Assembly: GCF_947172395.1 (NCBI RefSeq)
Contig: NC_069090.1
Location: forward strand, 6,148,291 to 6,212,290
Direction: 5' to 3'
From: Bicyclus anynana
Taxonomy: Eukaryota > Arthropoda > Insecta > Lepidoptera > Nymphalidae
DNA: 64,000 nt
In this document: piece after piece, positions 11,511 to 22,300 of the stretch
Layout: each line of letters opens with the position of its first letter
Numbering within the stretch: position 1 is the stretch's first letter
Program-made: the position numbers and the translations under genes
Notes under the pieces: generated by a model
Databases searched by the model: none
Seen by the model: the letters and a program-made list of their open reading frames with translations, nothing else
Told to the model about the DNA's origin: nothing

Positions 11511-11789
11511 TTAAAGCTTAACGATTTTTTATATAGGTATAACCTTTGACAATACAGATAATAGAGGACTTGTTACATTTTACCACGATATATTTAGACG
11601 ATATATTTTTAGAAAGTACAAACAAAATTATTTCTTAACCTCTCTAATTTAGAAAAAACTACCTTTTTTAAATTAACAATATCGAATTAAAATAAATTAA
11701 GACTAAGAATTAAAATAATAAAAACATCTAAATTTTAAATAAATAAAACAATTATAAAAAAATATAAGGATTAAGTTATTATATACGAT
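11511..11789. other. No recognised feature
   Basis: Very AT-rich, low-complexity; nothing recognised. Confidence 0.4.
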
Positions 11790-11798
11790 ATATAAATA

Positions 11799-12131
11799 CT
11801 GGTGACAAGAATAGATAAAATAAGGAATGAGTATATAAGAGGAAGTCTGAAGGTGGCGCCAGTGACAGAAAAATTGAGGAGTAGAAGGTTAGCTTGGTAT
11901 GGACATGTAATGCGTAGAGAGGAAAGTCATATTACTAGAAAAATGTTGAATGTGCAAGTGGAAAATCATAAGAGGAGAGGAAGGCCAAAGAAGAGATGGT
12001 TGGATTGTGTGAAAGAGGACATGTGTGTAAAAGGAGTGGATGATGAGTTGACGAGTAATAGAAACGAATGGAAAAGATTGACATATTTTTCCGACCCCAC
12101 TTAAGTGGGATAAGGGTAGAGGATGATGATG
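11799..12131 (+). pseudogene. Second RTE-type LINE, C-terminal fragment with target duplication
   Basis: The frame at 11799-12104 reads DKIRNEYIRGSLKV, TEKLRSRRLAWYGHVMRR and RGRPKKRWLDCVKED. This is the conserved tail downstream of the reverse transcriptase in RTE-like elements. The stop is followed by 'ccccacttaagtgggataagg' and a GATGATGAT tail. ATATAAATA flanks it on both sides (11790-11798 and 12132-12140), a 9-bp target duplication, so this is a single 5'-truncated insertion. The coding part is open throughout, suggesting moderate age. Confidence 0.8.
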
Positions 12132-12140
12132 ATATAAATA

Positions 12141-12497
12141 TTAGTAGAGAACAAGTAGTAAATTCAGGAATTCGGTCAAATAGACGATGTGTCACTATTC
12201 CACGGTGTGTGAACAACTCCATAATGCAAATTGGCATCAATTCAAAGGAACTGACAATTTTATACCATTTGAACTGGATCCATGAGTCACACGCCAAACA
12301 AACTTAACTAAACATGTGTCAATTGTTTTTACTGCTTTTATATGAAGGGAGGAAAGTTTAGTTTCCTTTGACACTGTTTAACTTGGCTTACTAGATATGT
12401 TTGCAAAGGTCCTCTTGTTTCGACGTGTCAATGAAATTTACATTTCATCGTTTATGAAACTCAAGGTTTGTATTTTTTTTTCGACATAAAAATTACC
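12141..12497. other. No recognised feature
   Basis: No known repeat or gene recognised; the open frames here show no motif. Confidence 0.4.
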
Positions 12498-12786
12498 TTA
12501 ATCATATTCAACCCATAATCGGCCCACTACTGATCTCGAGTCTCCTCTCAGAATGAGAGGGGTTGGCTAATAGTCCACCACGCCGGCCCAATGCGGATTG
12601 GCAGACTTCACACACGTAGAGAATGAAGAAAATTCTCTGGTACGCAGGTTTCCTCACGATGTTTTTCCTTCACCGTTTGAGACACGTGATATTTTTTTTA
12701 AAATGCACACAACTGAAAAGTTGGAGGTGCACGCCCCGGCCCGGATTCGAACCCACACCTTCCGGAATCGGAGGCAGAGGTCATAT
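12498..12786 (-). mobile_element. SINE family A
   Basis: Near-complete body on minus with a clear B box GGGTTCGAATCCGGGCCGGG and the block 'gacctctgcctccgattcc'. The extreme 5' A-box part is replaced by the hairpin that starts at 12789. Confidence 0.9.
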
Positions 12787-12788
12787 AT

Positions 12789-12843
12789 AGTAATTTCTCT
12801 TTTTTTGTAGCATAATTTATGCTACAAAAAAAGAGAAATTACT
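12789..12843. repeat. Perfect 27-bp inverted repeat
   Basis: Arms 12789-12815 and 12817-12843 are exact reverse complements around a single central T. It sits immediately at the truncated 5' end of the SINE, so it may have formed at the insertion junction. Confidence 0.9.
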
Positions 12844-12868
12844 GACTTTAAAAAAAGCTCACTGACCA

Positions 12869-12938
12869 AATAAAGGTCTCCCACTCAACATAAAGCTGCA
12901 GCTAGATGCAGCGCTGGTTTTCAGTGGGAGCCTTTATT
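12869..12938. repeat. Imperfect hairpin with AGCTGCAGCT loop region
   Basis: The arm AATAAAGGTCTCCCACT (12869-12885) pairs with AGTGGGAGCCTTTATT (12923-12938), leaving one bulged base. The inner region contains two short palindromic pieces (AGCTGCAGCT and AGCGCT). A weakly similar block (ACTGAAAATCAGTGCTGCAT) occurs at 36199-36218, so it is probably a transposon 3' structure. Confidence 0.6.
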
Positions 12939-13140
12939 GAGATTTAAAATTTTAGACCTTTTGTGTTTTCATTTCATTGCTTTTTCAGTTTTAGTTAATC
13001 AAGAAGAACTAAAAGTTTCTAAATCCCTAAAAGTTCAGTACTTTTCTTCACGTTCTTTTCTATGAAAAGTCAAATATGGGATGTTTTCATTACCTGATAG
13101 CTTTTAAACCAGTTTTTATTTTATTTAGGTACGTAAAATA

Positions 13141-13508
13141 TGAACGAGAAGGCTCTGAGTCACACAGCGGGCGATGGAACGAGCTATGTTAGTAGTATCT
13201 CTGCGTGATCGAATCAGAAATGAGGAGATCCGCAGAAGAACCAAAGTCACCGACATAGCTCACCGAGTTGCGAAGCTGAAGTGGCAATGGGCGGGGCATA
13301 TAGTTCAAAGAGCCGATGGACGTTGGGGTCTCAAAGTACTGGATTGGCGACCCTGCACTAGTAAGCGCAGTGTTGGTCGACCCGCCACCAGGTGGACTGA
13401 CGACATCAAGCGAGTCGCAGGGATTCGCTGGATGCAGGCGGCTCAGTATGTTTGGAAGTCCCTACAAAAAGCCTTGTCCTGCAGTCCATCGGCTGATATG
13501 ATGATGAT
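13141..13508 (+). pseudogene. RTE LINE C-terminal fragment with target duplication
   Basis: It encodes the RTE tail in one frame from about 13174: MERAMLVVSLRDRIRNEEIR, TKVTDIAHRVAKLKWQWAGH, GRPATRWTDDIKRVAGIRWM, ending in an ATGATGATG tail. GTAAAATA lies on both sides (13133-13140 and 13509-13516), so this is a 5'-truncated insertion with an 8-bp target duplication. The frame is open for 112 codons, so it is relatively young. Confidence 0.85.
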
Positions 13509-13564
13509 GTAAAATAAGAAAGTGACAAAACTTTTGGACAGACTATCCAACATTTATCAGAAGG

Positions 13565-13800
13565 TGAAACCTCGTCGTCATACCCATATTCGGCTCACTG
13601 CTGAGCTCGAGTCTCCTCTCAGAATGAGAGGGGTTAGGCCAATAGGCCTTAAGCGGATTGGTAGACTTCACACACGCAGAGAATTAAGAAAATTCTTTGG
13701 TATGCAGGTTTCCTCACGATTTTTTTCCTTCACCGTTTGAGACACGTGATACTTAATTACTTAAAATGCCTACAACTGAAAAGTTGACGTGCTGACCTGC
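13565..13800 (-). mobile_element. SINE family A, truncated
   Basis: Body blocks run from 'cgtcatacccatattcggc' to 'caactgaaaagttg'. The tRNA-like head is missing on the right-hand side. Confidence 0.85.
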
Positions 13801-15136
13801 CATAAGAAAATTAAGAATAACAAAATGGAATCTTAAACTAATATCAGACATAGTAACCCGATTGTAATACACATGTATATTAATTAAATGGTAATAAAAA
13901 CCATGGAGGTAGTGTTAAACGTGTTTTCTGTCAAATGTTTAATAATAATTTGTGTGGTGACCTAGCTACTCATTAGTCATTAACTCATTAAGTTGCTGCT
14001 ATAGGCTGAGATACCATCGAATTGGCGATAGAACTGGTAATAACTATGTAATTGCCGCATTCATCGTGGGAACCGAGGAACAGTCGAGTCGACCCATGAT
14101 CGCTGATTGCCGTAAGCGACACTTTTATCGTGAGCGAAAATTTTAGTAAAACTGACATTTTAAAAGGGCAACGTATTTCGAATTTTTCCCTTAGAACCTC
14201 CTATTTAAGGATAGCTCCATAAATAGGAGGAAGAGAAATATCGAAATCCGTTTTACTAACTGCGTTGTTTATCATTATTACTAGCATAACCGTCAGTAAC
14301 ATCTTCAGTAGTGTAAAAAGATTTGATATTTTGTAATGCAAGCGACATAAGTTAATAGGGAATACAGGTTAAATTAAAACAGGTTCATCAGTGGTAATGT
14401 AAGATTTGCGAAAAATACTCTGAGTACATAATTTTTTTTTTATAAAATATCGTTGTTGTAACTAAAACTGAATTTTTTTGTGTACCGATTAAAAAAATCT
14501 TTTCTTGTACAATTTGGTTTTTGTCGGTTACAACAATTCGGCGCTTAACAGTCGCACTATTTATGTTGATTCCACTATTTCATGTAGCCGCTAATGTTGG
14601 CACTTAATAATACGTGATTATAGATGAACCAGGCTAAATTACCAGCTATAATCTCTTGAGCTTTCAAAGTGATCTTAAGTGCCTTAATCTTAAAGTTCAT
14701 ATTGATAGTTGACCGTTTAAGAAGATGCAATTGAAAGTATGGTTATGAGTGACACTATTTAGAATTTTAATGATACGAGATCTGAAGTGGTGATACGGTT
14801 TAAAGTTCGAAGGAAATTACGCCGAAGCTGATGTTCAGAATTACGATTGTAACAATATGATCCTCGTTTTATTGTGGATATGATGGATGACATTGTTATT
14901 CCTATAGTCTAGGTAGCTACTTAAAATTTTAGATTTTATATATAAATTTAAATACCTTAAGAAGATTGTTACAGACTTCGCTGAATACTATATCATCTAG
15001 GCCTTAAGCGTCAGCTTAAGGGTTTTTATGTGTTCTGTAATCTAGGCCCTTTAATTTTGAAATCAAAAAGTATCCGTGTTTGTGTATAAGCTAGTTCTGA
15101 TAGAGCTTTTCTGAAATAATATAATAATAGAGCAGA
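13801..15136. other. No gene recognised; one hairpin
   Basis: AT-rich, no known repeat recognised. The only structure I note is the hairpin at 14171-14250. Confidence 0.4.
14171..14250. repeat. Long imperfect hairpin
   Basis: CCTCCTATTTA (14197-14207) pairs exactly with TAAATAGGAGG (14220-14230). Pairing continues outward, with gaps, between 14171-14190 and 14232-14250 (ATTTCGA pairs with TCGAAAT). The stem is about 35 bp with a 12-base loop. Confidence 0.6.
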
Positions 15137-15532
15137 AAAACTCAAAATTCAAAATTCATTTATTTCAAGTAGGCTCTGTTTACAAGCACTTTTGATACGT
15201 CAGTTGACTATTTTTAAAGATTCTACCACTTTTCGGTTCGGAAGGCAGGTTCAGAAGAAACCGGTAAGAAGCTCAACAGTTGCTAATATTTAAAAAAAAA
15301 ATCATACAATATTATAATTTACAATTGATGACAATATTACAATTTCTTATAGTTTTACTTCCTGTGATGGTGGAAGCTGATCCACGGCCTCCAAGCATCT
15401 TTATCATTAAGAAACTATTCAATGGTGTAGTAACCTCGACTAAGTAAATGTTTTTTAACACATTGCTTAAGCTTAAGCTATGCATTGGCAGGTCCATCAC
15501 AGTCTAGGGGATCTTGTTATAGAAACTCGAAG
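15137..15532 (-). pseudogene. CR1-group LINE, 5'-truncated copy of the 40.5-46.3 kb family
   Basis: On minus it matches the last part of ORF2 and the 3' UTR of the intact element: 'agactgtgatggac', 'caatgtgttaaaaaacattt', 'ggatcagcttccacc', 'aaaactataagaaattg', 'gcctactttgaaataaatg' type blocks, and the TGAATTT-type tail. It carries small indels and substitutions, so it is older than the two copies at 36-46 kb. Confidence 0.85.
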
Positions 15533-15890
15533 CCGAGGTCCATCCATACTGCTTCTGCCTTCGGTCCCCATCAGTCCAAACCACCCGGTGACGTCGCTGA
15601 GGTCCCATTAAGAAGCCTACGTAACTTACACAATCAAAAAAAAAAGTTGTATGTAATTTTTAAATATGTAAAGCATTGTCCCAATAACAATAGACAATAT
15701 TACAACACAGTACGACATGGTTACGAAATTCCGACCAAACCAATTGCTGTCAAAATATGTACTATCAAGGTGACGTGAACTGTAATTCGTCGGAATGGGT
15801 AAAAGTGTATGGACTGAGCCTGCGGTAACCAGATATACCTCATTTTTTAAGAAGATGGTTAAAAACTGAAAATTTGACAGCCTTTAATTT
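15533..15890. other. No recognised feature
   Basis: The frame at 15485-15778 starts inside the LINE fragment and is chance; nothing else recognised. Confidence 0.4.
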
Positions 15891-15892
15891 TT

Positions 15893-16185
15893 GACTTGGC
15901 GCAGTGGTATGCACAGTGGACTTACTAGACTGAGGTCGTGGGTTCGATCCCCGGCTGGACCGATTGAGGTTTTCTTAATTGGTCTGGCTGTTGGGCTGGC
16001 TGTGGTTAGTTACCACCCTACCTGCAAAGACGTACCGCCATGCTATTTAGCGTTCCGGTTCGATGTCGTGTAGAAACCGAAAGGGGTGTGGATTTTCATC
16101 CTCCTCCTAACAAGTTAGCCCGCTTCCATCTTAGATTGCATCACTTACCATCAGGTGAGATTGTAGTTAAGTTGTAAATATAAAA
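15893..16185 (+). mobile_element. tRNA-derived SINE, family B
   Basis: A box TTGGCGCAGTGGT at the start, B box GGGTTCGATCCCCGG at about 15940. The common body follows: 'tggctgtggttagttaccac', 'gacgtaccgcc', 'accgaaaggggtgtgg', 'catcctcctcctaacaag', 'cttaccatcaggtgag'. Eight other copies occur in the window. RNA polymerase III would be expected to read it from the internal boxes. Confidence 0.9.
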
Positions 16186-17989
16186 AAGAAAAATATCTGG
16201 CTATTGCAGGCTATTTATTCTTCTAGTATGACAGAAGAATATCTTCGGAAACGTAATGGCTGCCTCGAATTACGTCAAATGTCAAATTAGACGACTGCCT
16301 TCCTGTCGTTTGTATTTTTTGATACAATAGACGCTGTCAAGTACAATTTCGGATTTGTTTACACCGTGCTGTAGCTAAAGTATGTTTAAAAGACCTAGTT
16401 GTGCCTCGTAGTTTGATCCGCGTAGATTCTGGTCCCGTGGGAATATTGGGATAAAAAGTAGTCTAAAAACTTATTACCTATTATCTATATCTTTGTTATA
16501 ATCCAGTTTCGTACAGCCATTGAGAGACGAATATCTTAGCATTCCATGGATTCACCGTGCGGTGCCGGGTCCATCGCGTGGTAGAGAGAACAACTCCGAG
16601 CAGAGTCACGAACTTGTGACTACAGGATGTAGGGTTAAGGAATTCCTTGACGATCGATCAACACTCCCCGTTCTCAATTTCCGTAATTGAGTAAAACATC
16701 CGTAAAGTAGTTTCCTGAAATATTCTATGATATTTCCTAATATTCTAATGGATATCAGAAAAAATATATGAATGTAATCAAAGGCTTTTTTAAACATACT
16801 GGTTGTTTTTAATTGGACCATTAATCATCATTTTCAAAAAAAAAAGTTTAACAAACGAATTCCAATTACGATTAAGAAAACAAACAAATTGGTCAGCTGT
16901 TGAGTATATAATATGTGCCTTAAAATCGATATTACTCAGTTATAATGGAAAACTCGTTTCTCTAATAACGCCTGTGAATCAATTTGAGCAATTCGGTTTT
17001 TTCAAGATAACTTTTTTTCTATATATCCAATCTTAATGAAACAAATATATATGTTGCCCTGGACTATGCTTAATCTATTTGTGAAAACCGCATCAAAATC
17101 TGCTCAGTAGAACCAGAGAATAGCGCGAACATATAGGCAGAAGATGTGCAGTAAAGTCTTTAGTACATCAGTCATCTCTCTAGTCTAGACTATTATAATA
17201 CGAGGGAATTTCACGTATTCATTATGTATGTTAGTCTTAAAATAGAACAGTTTACATATATTATAGTAATTGCAAAACGCTACTTTGTAATTGGCGGTGT
17301 CTGTTATAGTTTTTATAACGAACACACTTTATTGGGTTTTTTTTTGTATTCGGTGTTAATAAGTGTATCTAATTAGTATGTCAGTATATTATTGATCTAT
17401 GATATTATTATGCTGTGGTTACATATTATACTTATCGATGAATATAAATTACGATTACTGTAGTTGTGAATTTTTTAGACCTTTATTTACTGACTGGGAC
17501 TGGCTTTGATTGATGATGGCATTAATATTAGTTTTTTTTAATAAGTAATTTAAATACGACTATGATTTTGATCTTCATCTAAAAATATAAAAAAACACAT
17601 TATAAATATTTTTTTTTATTCTTGATAGTTATTGGAATCAGTGTTGGTTTTGCTTTATGTTAAGTGGAAAACTGTCGCCTCTAATATAAAAAGTAACTTA
17701 ATAACTTATTTTTTTTTTTAAATTTGTTAGGTATATTTTCGATGTATTCAAATGTGTCCAATACTCCCTTTCCCCTCCAATTGAGTTCGGTGTTAGAAGT
17801 TCGGCTCCTTGAACATTGACTAAAAGTTATTAAAAATATCAGTAAGTACTTATATATATTTAAAACATGTAAATCAGTGTTGTAAATAATCGTATTACCA
17901 ATTCAAATCAAGCACGTGACATCGTTAATGTGTGTGTCTAATAAAAAGAAGCGTATACTGTAGAAGAGGTACCTACCGGTTTAAATAAT
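16186..17989. other. No gene recognised
   Basis: AT-rich. Near 16395-16480 a fragment with 'tctggtcccgtgggaatatt' and 'gggataaaaagtag' resembles the core of the Helitron-like repeats. Nothing else recognised. Confidence 0.4.
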
Positions 17990-18245
17990 TTTTTTTCTCA
18001 CCTGATGGTAAGTGATGATGCAATTTAAGATGGAAGCGGGCTAACATGTTTTCTACACGACATAGTACCGGAAAGCTAAATCGCTTGGTGGTACGTCTTT
18101 GGCGGTAGAGTGGTAACTAGCCACGACCGAAGCCTCCCACCAGCCAGACCTGGGCCAATTAAAAAAACCTCAATCGGCCCAGCCGGGGAGCGAAGCCAGG
18201 ACCTTCGTCTTGTAAGTCCACTGCGCATACCCCTGTCAAAAACTT
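17990..18245 (-). mobile_element. SINE family B
   Basis: Copy on minus with body blocks in order. The B box is changed (GGCTTCGCTCCCCGGCTGGG) and the A-box end is damaged. Confidence 0.85.
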
Positions 18246-18273
18246 AACTCATAACTGATTTATCACTATACAC

Positions 18274-18326
18274 AGAAAAAGAGTGACAGTAGTATAAATA
18301 GATTATACTACTGTCACTGTTTTTCT
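18274..18326. repeat. Hairpin with 23-base arms
   Basis: The arm at 18274-18296 pairs with 18304-18326 with one mismatch and a seven-base loop. Confidence 0.8.
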
Positions 18327-18639
18327 CAGAAAACCATCATCAATAATTAATTATTCATTCATCACGAGGAAGAGTTGAAACGTCGAAGACATCATCATCA
18401 TTATTATTAGTTTTTTTTAATGAACCACTGTATGTCTAGAACCAAAAACCAGAATCAACGCAGAAAAACAAACTGACTTTAGTTTAACGTGTCGCGAAGC
18501 TAAAGTAGTACTGGGCTTTAGGCTGCGAAGGTGCTGGAATGGCGTTTAACATGAAAGCATTGTATTGGTCAACGATATACCTACTTATTAGTATTGAACT
18601 ATTATGGACTATAATCCGATAATTCACTTTGGGTAACCA
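18327..18639. other. No recognised feature
   Basis: Short AT-rich gap between two SINE B copies; nothing recognised. Confidence 0.4.
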
Positions 18640-18960
18640 TTTTTTTTTAATTCTTTACAAGTTAGCCCCTGACTACAATCTCATCTGATGGTAAGTGATG
18701 ATGCAATCTTAAATGAAAGCGGTCTAACTTGTTAGGAGGAGGATGAAAATCCACACACCTTCCGGTTTCTACACGACATCGTACCGGAACGCTAAATCGC
18801 TTGGCGGTACGTCTTTTGTCGGCAGGGTGGTAACTAGGCCTTTGCCTCTCACCAGCCAGACCTGAAACAATTAAGAAAACCTCAATCGGTCCAGCCGGGG
18901 ATCGAAGCCAGGTCCTCCGTTTTGTAAGTCCACTGCGCCACGGAGACCGTCAAAACCATT
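18640..18960 (-). mobile_element. SINE family B, nearly complete
   Basis: Runs on minus from the head 'gacggtctccgtggcgcagtgg' and the B box (GGCTTCGATCCCCGG) to an A-rich tail (T run at about 18642-18650 on plus). AACCATT occurs at both ends (about 18636 and 18954), a possible short target duplication. Confidence 0.9.
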
Positions 18961-19439
18961 GGACTAACGAAGCAGTTAATATAGTGGTTTTACAGCTAAA
19001 CTGAAGTTAAGTTATCAAAGTTAAGCAACATAGTGTAAGCACCACTTAAAAGATTTCCATATATGCAGTGTGCGGCGGTATACATCAAAGGGGTATTGTC
19101 AAACATTAACCTATCACTACATTAACGATTACGAGTGTCGTAAACACCGGCCAAATCGGTATCGCGTCGGGATCGGCATATAAATGGGAGTTAAACAAAA
19201 AAATTCAAAACGTGCAACAAGCCACCAGAATTTTTAAACAATCCATCGGGACACGCTCCAGTGGTTAGCGAGGGAGCGCAAGGTGGTTACATACGGACAT
19301 ACAGTTTTTTTTTTACTAAAAAAAGAGTTCCCTGTTCATCAGAAATTGAAGCTTAGAGAATTAGTCGACAATTGTTTTCTAATTAAGGTACCCAAACCAA
19401 ACTAATAATCTGAACTTATTCAAGTGTTTATTATAGAGA

Positions 19440-19740
19440 TGTAAGAGTTGGTTTTTTGTTTATTATTTGTTGCGATTAAACTCAAAACCTGTTCGACTGA
19501 TTTGAAAAAGTCTTTCATCATTAGAAAGCTACACCTTTACCGAGTAACATAGGGTTTATTTTATCCCCGTAATCCTACGGAAGCAGGAAAAAAGCAGGTG
19601 AAGTAATATTATAAACACGATATTACGCTTTTACGCCCAAACCGATATATAATCGATTTTAAAAATTTACCACTAAAAATTTACATAATCAGCGAGTAAT
19701 ATATCCTCATATTTCTACGGAAATAGGAACTATGCCCCTG
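19440..19740 (+). mobile_element. Degenerate Helitron-like core
   Basis: It contains 'actgatttgaaaaagtc', 'tttcatcattagaaagct', 'agtaacatagggtttatttt', 'atccccgtaatcctacgg'. This is the same layout as 30891-31082. The 3' end is not clear. Confidence 0.4.
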
Positions 19741-19747
19741 TAACCAT

Positions 19748-19910
19748 GTGGCACGTCGATTCTCTTTCTACGATCGTAAACGATTCGAAAACTAGAAAAA
19801 AGTATGAGAATGACATTTGCTATTGACAGGTCACGTGATCATGATCTGTCACTACCATACACTTTTCTAGTTTTCGAAGCGTTTGCGATCATAGAAAGAG
19901 AATCGCGCCA
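19748..19910. repeat. Foldback repeat with arms of about 55 bp
   Basis: The arm at 19748-19805 is the imperfect reverse complement of 19857-19910 (ATTCTCTTTCTACGATCGTA against its partner). The spacer is about 50 bp and carries a smaller palindrome around ATCATGAT. It resembles a palindromic MITE; no target duplication was identified. Confidence 0.7.
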
Positions 19911-19917
19911 CTTGGCT

Positions 19918-20640
19918 ACAAGGGCAGGTTACACTGCGGAGGTTCTGCTAGTTAAGGCATATTCAGGATCCACCATTAGCATTCCCAACACATTCGCGGG
20001 GCCCGTGTGTCAGCTTGTCTCACATTATGAGGCACACATCGGCCTCTGTCAATCAGTTTGACAATTATCGGGGGCCACCGGACCGTGGCTAACCACCGGC
20101 CGCCATTGAATTTGTATAAGCTCTCAAACAATACAATCGTAGATGGGTCTACACGAATTAGACAGTGTTTTTGCACTCAATTTACCTATTAGACCAGGCG
20201 CAGTGAGCAGTTGAGTATGCGTAATATAAGGACCGCTTTCTGTTCACAGTTTTTAGCTCAGAAAAGCATGTAGATTATAATTCTGAATGTTGCCAGGAGA
20301 TTTGTTGTTCCGTTCTTTTTGAAGCCCCACCTTTTTTAAATATCGAGTAAATGGACTGAACCAAGCCTTGCAACAATTCCATTGCATTCTTACGTAGCTG
20401 GTGTCTTTTAGAATCAACCAAATTTTTGGACTTTGGCTTTGTTTTTGAACCGCACTGCAATGAAAATGCCCTTCCAGCTTCAATTTTCCTATGCAATGTA
20501 AAAAAAATTGTATTTTGATACATAATACTTATGATGGTGTTAAAGTATGTTGGAAGTTCATCTTATAGACTTTTAAGCTAAGGGCTTTAAACATATTTAA
20601 AAAGATTTATTTTTCTCTATTTTTTTGAACATTGTAGATT
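19918..20640. other. No gene recognised
   Basis: The interval 19950-20170 is less AT-rich and looks unique in the window. Open frames on minus (19976-20176 and 20253-20523) show no known motif. Confidence 0.35.
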
Positions 20641-20644
20641 GTTA

Positions 20645-20715
20645 GATCTCTTCAGGATCTTCTGGTTTCAGAATGAAACGTACGTAGAATAATTTTGGTC
20701 GATTGTGAGCGGCAA
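20645..20715. repeat. Fragment of the foldback family
   Basis: 'cttcaggatcttctggtttc' and 'gaatgaaacgtacgtagaa' correspond to the spacer and right-arm start of the 8968-9225 foldback. Confidence 0.5.
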
Positions 20716-21110
20716 AGGATCCTGTTTACTCTTCTTCCAGTACCTACTATTATATACTATAGGTACCTAAATATTAATTACCTATTCTTTGTTGTTTATC
20801 AAGAGATATACCTATTTGAGTGGTACATAAATGGTGTTACCAAACAACAAACTCTGGTTTTTGGGATTGTCAGTTCTGTAAAATATTTGTAATCTATGAT
20901 CAGAAACATGGTTTCGGTTCACAGATTCATATTCATCACAATGCCTTTGTGTCTTGATGATAGGTTGGTGATGAATTGATTGATGTTTTGTATATATCCG
21001 GTATCGAGTAGGTACTCGCTTATAGATTCATTTTGCATTATTAGTAGATACCTTTTAATTTAAGGTATGTTATTTGTTCTTTCAAAAATACCTCGTAACT
21101 AACGTAACGT
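20716..21110. other. No recognised feature
   Basis: AT-rich, nothing recognised. Confidence 0.4.
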
Positions 21111-21114
21111 TCCT

Positions 21115-21420
21115 CGTCGTATACCACCCCCCGTCTACCAGCGGGTGGGTTTCCATCCATCATGTTACAGGACTAGTGCAAAAATACTTTGCGTCTTCCT
21201 ATCTCATACACAAGGCTTAGACTTTGGCCCTTCCCGAATCTGTGTTTTCTGATCATTAAAACTTGGATGTTTTTAAAGCCAAAGTTTGGCCCTTCCCAAA
21301 TCTGTGTTTCGTGATCATTAAAACTTGGATGTTTTTAAAACCAAATTGAATAGGCATTTTCTAGACAAGGCGTTTCCTTACAAAACACGCTATCCACGTG
21401 GAATTGCTAGAAAAGTTTTA
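21115..21420 (+). pseudogene. Jockey/CR1-group LINE C-terminal fragment with internal duplication
   Basis: Plus-strand relative of the 948-1250 fragment. It has 'gggtgggtttccatcc', 'cacaaggcttagactttggc', 'cttcccgaatctgtgtttt', and the frame LDVFKTKLNRHFLD. A 52-bp segment is tandemly repeated (21233-21284 and from 21285), which breaks the frame. Confidence 0.65.
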
Positions 21421-21825
21421 AATAATAATGAATGGCTATTACAAAATGATCGTACAATAGCGGTCGTGATGTGTCGCGAAGGCTTCGCAACGATTGTGCG
21501 ATTGTTTCTTTGACAATGGCTTGCGCTGTTAAAATCATTCCGTCATACTGTGCCTTTGCAACATGACAGCGGACTTATCTATTAGGAATCTTCCATTGAA
21601 ATTACATTATTGGAAACCGCATTTTCACTCACACAGGCCTGAATATACAATTCTGAAAAAAAAAACAATTTTTTTGTAGGAAATTTAATTTGCTACACAT
21701 TTTGGGATTATAACTATTTGTCACAGAACCAAAGAAAATGTTATAAATCAAAAACCGTGTCTTAAGTTTCCCAAAACGGTCTGGCCAAATTTTGAAGATG
21801 ATCTTCCATCACTGATGCCCTGTTC
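21421..21825. other. No recognised feature
   Basis: Nothing recognised. Confidence 0.4.
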
Positions 21826-22300
21826 TATACTGATTATTCCTCCAAATTTCGATACTGCTCCTGAGTCAGTCAGGCTAAGTTATCCATGTCCTACGCCGAT
21901 TATTCCTCCTTTCGATACTGCTCCTGAGTTGGTCATGTTAAATTATCTCCGTCCTACGATGATTATTCTCCAATATTTCGACACTGTTCCTGAATTAGTC
22001 AGGCTATGTTATCCTCGACAAATTGGATAGAAGCAGGCGTTACTTTGCGGAAGTTCATCATGAATATATAAAGATTTATTAATTTTTCTTTCCTCCGCGA
22101 AAAGCCAACGAACCCATGCGACAATGTTATCCAGGTCCGACAAAGTTTCCTCTGGATAGAGGATCTAAAGAGCATCCTCTGGAGTTGTTGACTCTATTCT
22201 GCAATTGCACGTTGTAGAGTCATCAATCCTCGACATACGCAGATTATTCCTCATAATTTCGAAACAGTTCCTGAGTTAGTCAGGCTAATTTATCTGTGAA
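21826..22300. repeat. 66-bp tandem repeat, four units, split by an insertion
   Basis: The anchor GATTATTCC or a one-base variant starts at 21832, 21898, 21961 and 22242. Spacings are 66 and 63. The last becomes 66 if the 205-bp insert and one 10-bp duplication are removed. Each unit holds 'ttcgatactgctcctgag' and a 'gtcaggctaagttatc' block. Confidence 0.85.
22021..22225 (+). mobile_element. 205-bp insertion with 10-bp target duplication
   Basis: ATCCTCGACA lies at 22011-22020 and 22226-22235, bordering the insert exactly. The insert shares 'ggatagaagcaggcgttact', 'cccatgcgacaa' and 'gcaattgcacgttgtagagt' with the 8934-9225 foldback. It has no A or B box and no clear inverted termini, so its class is open. 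A target duplication of variable length favours a non-LTR-driven origin. Confidence 0.85.

Noticed and set aside
20253..20523. Two overlapping minus open frames as a gene
   Set aside because: No motif; two frames open by chance over the same DNA.
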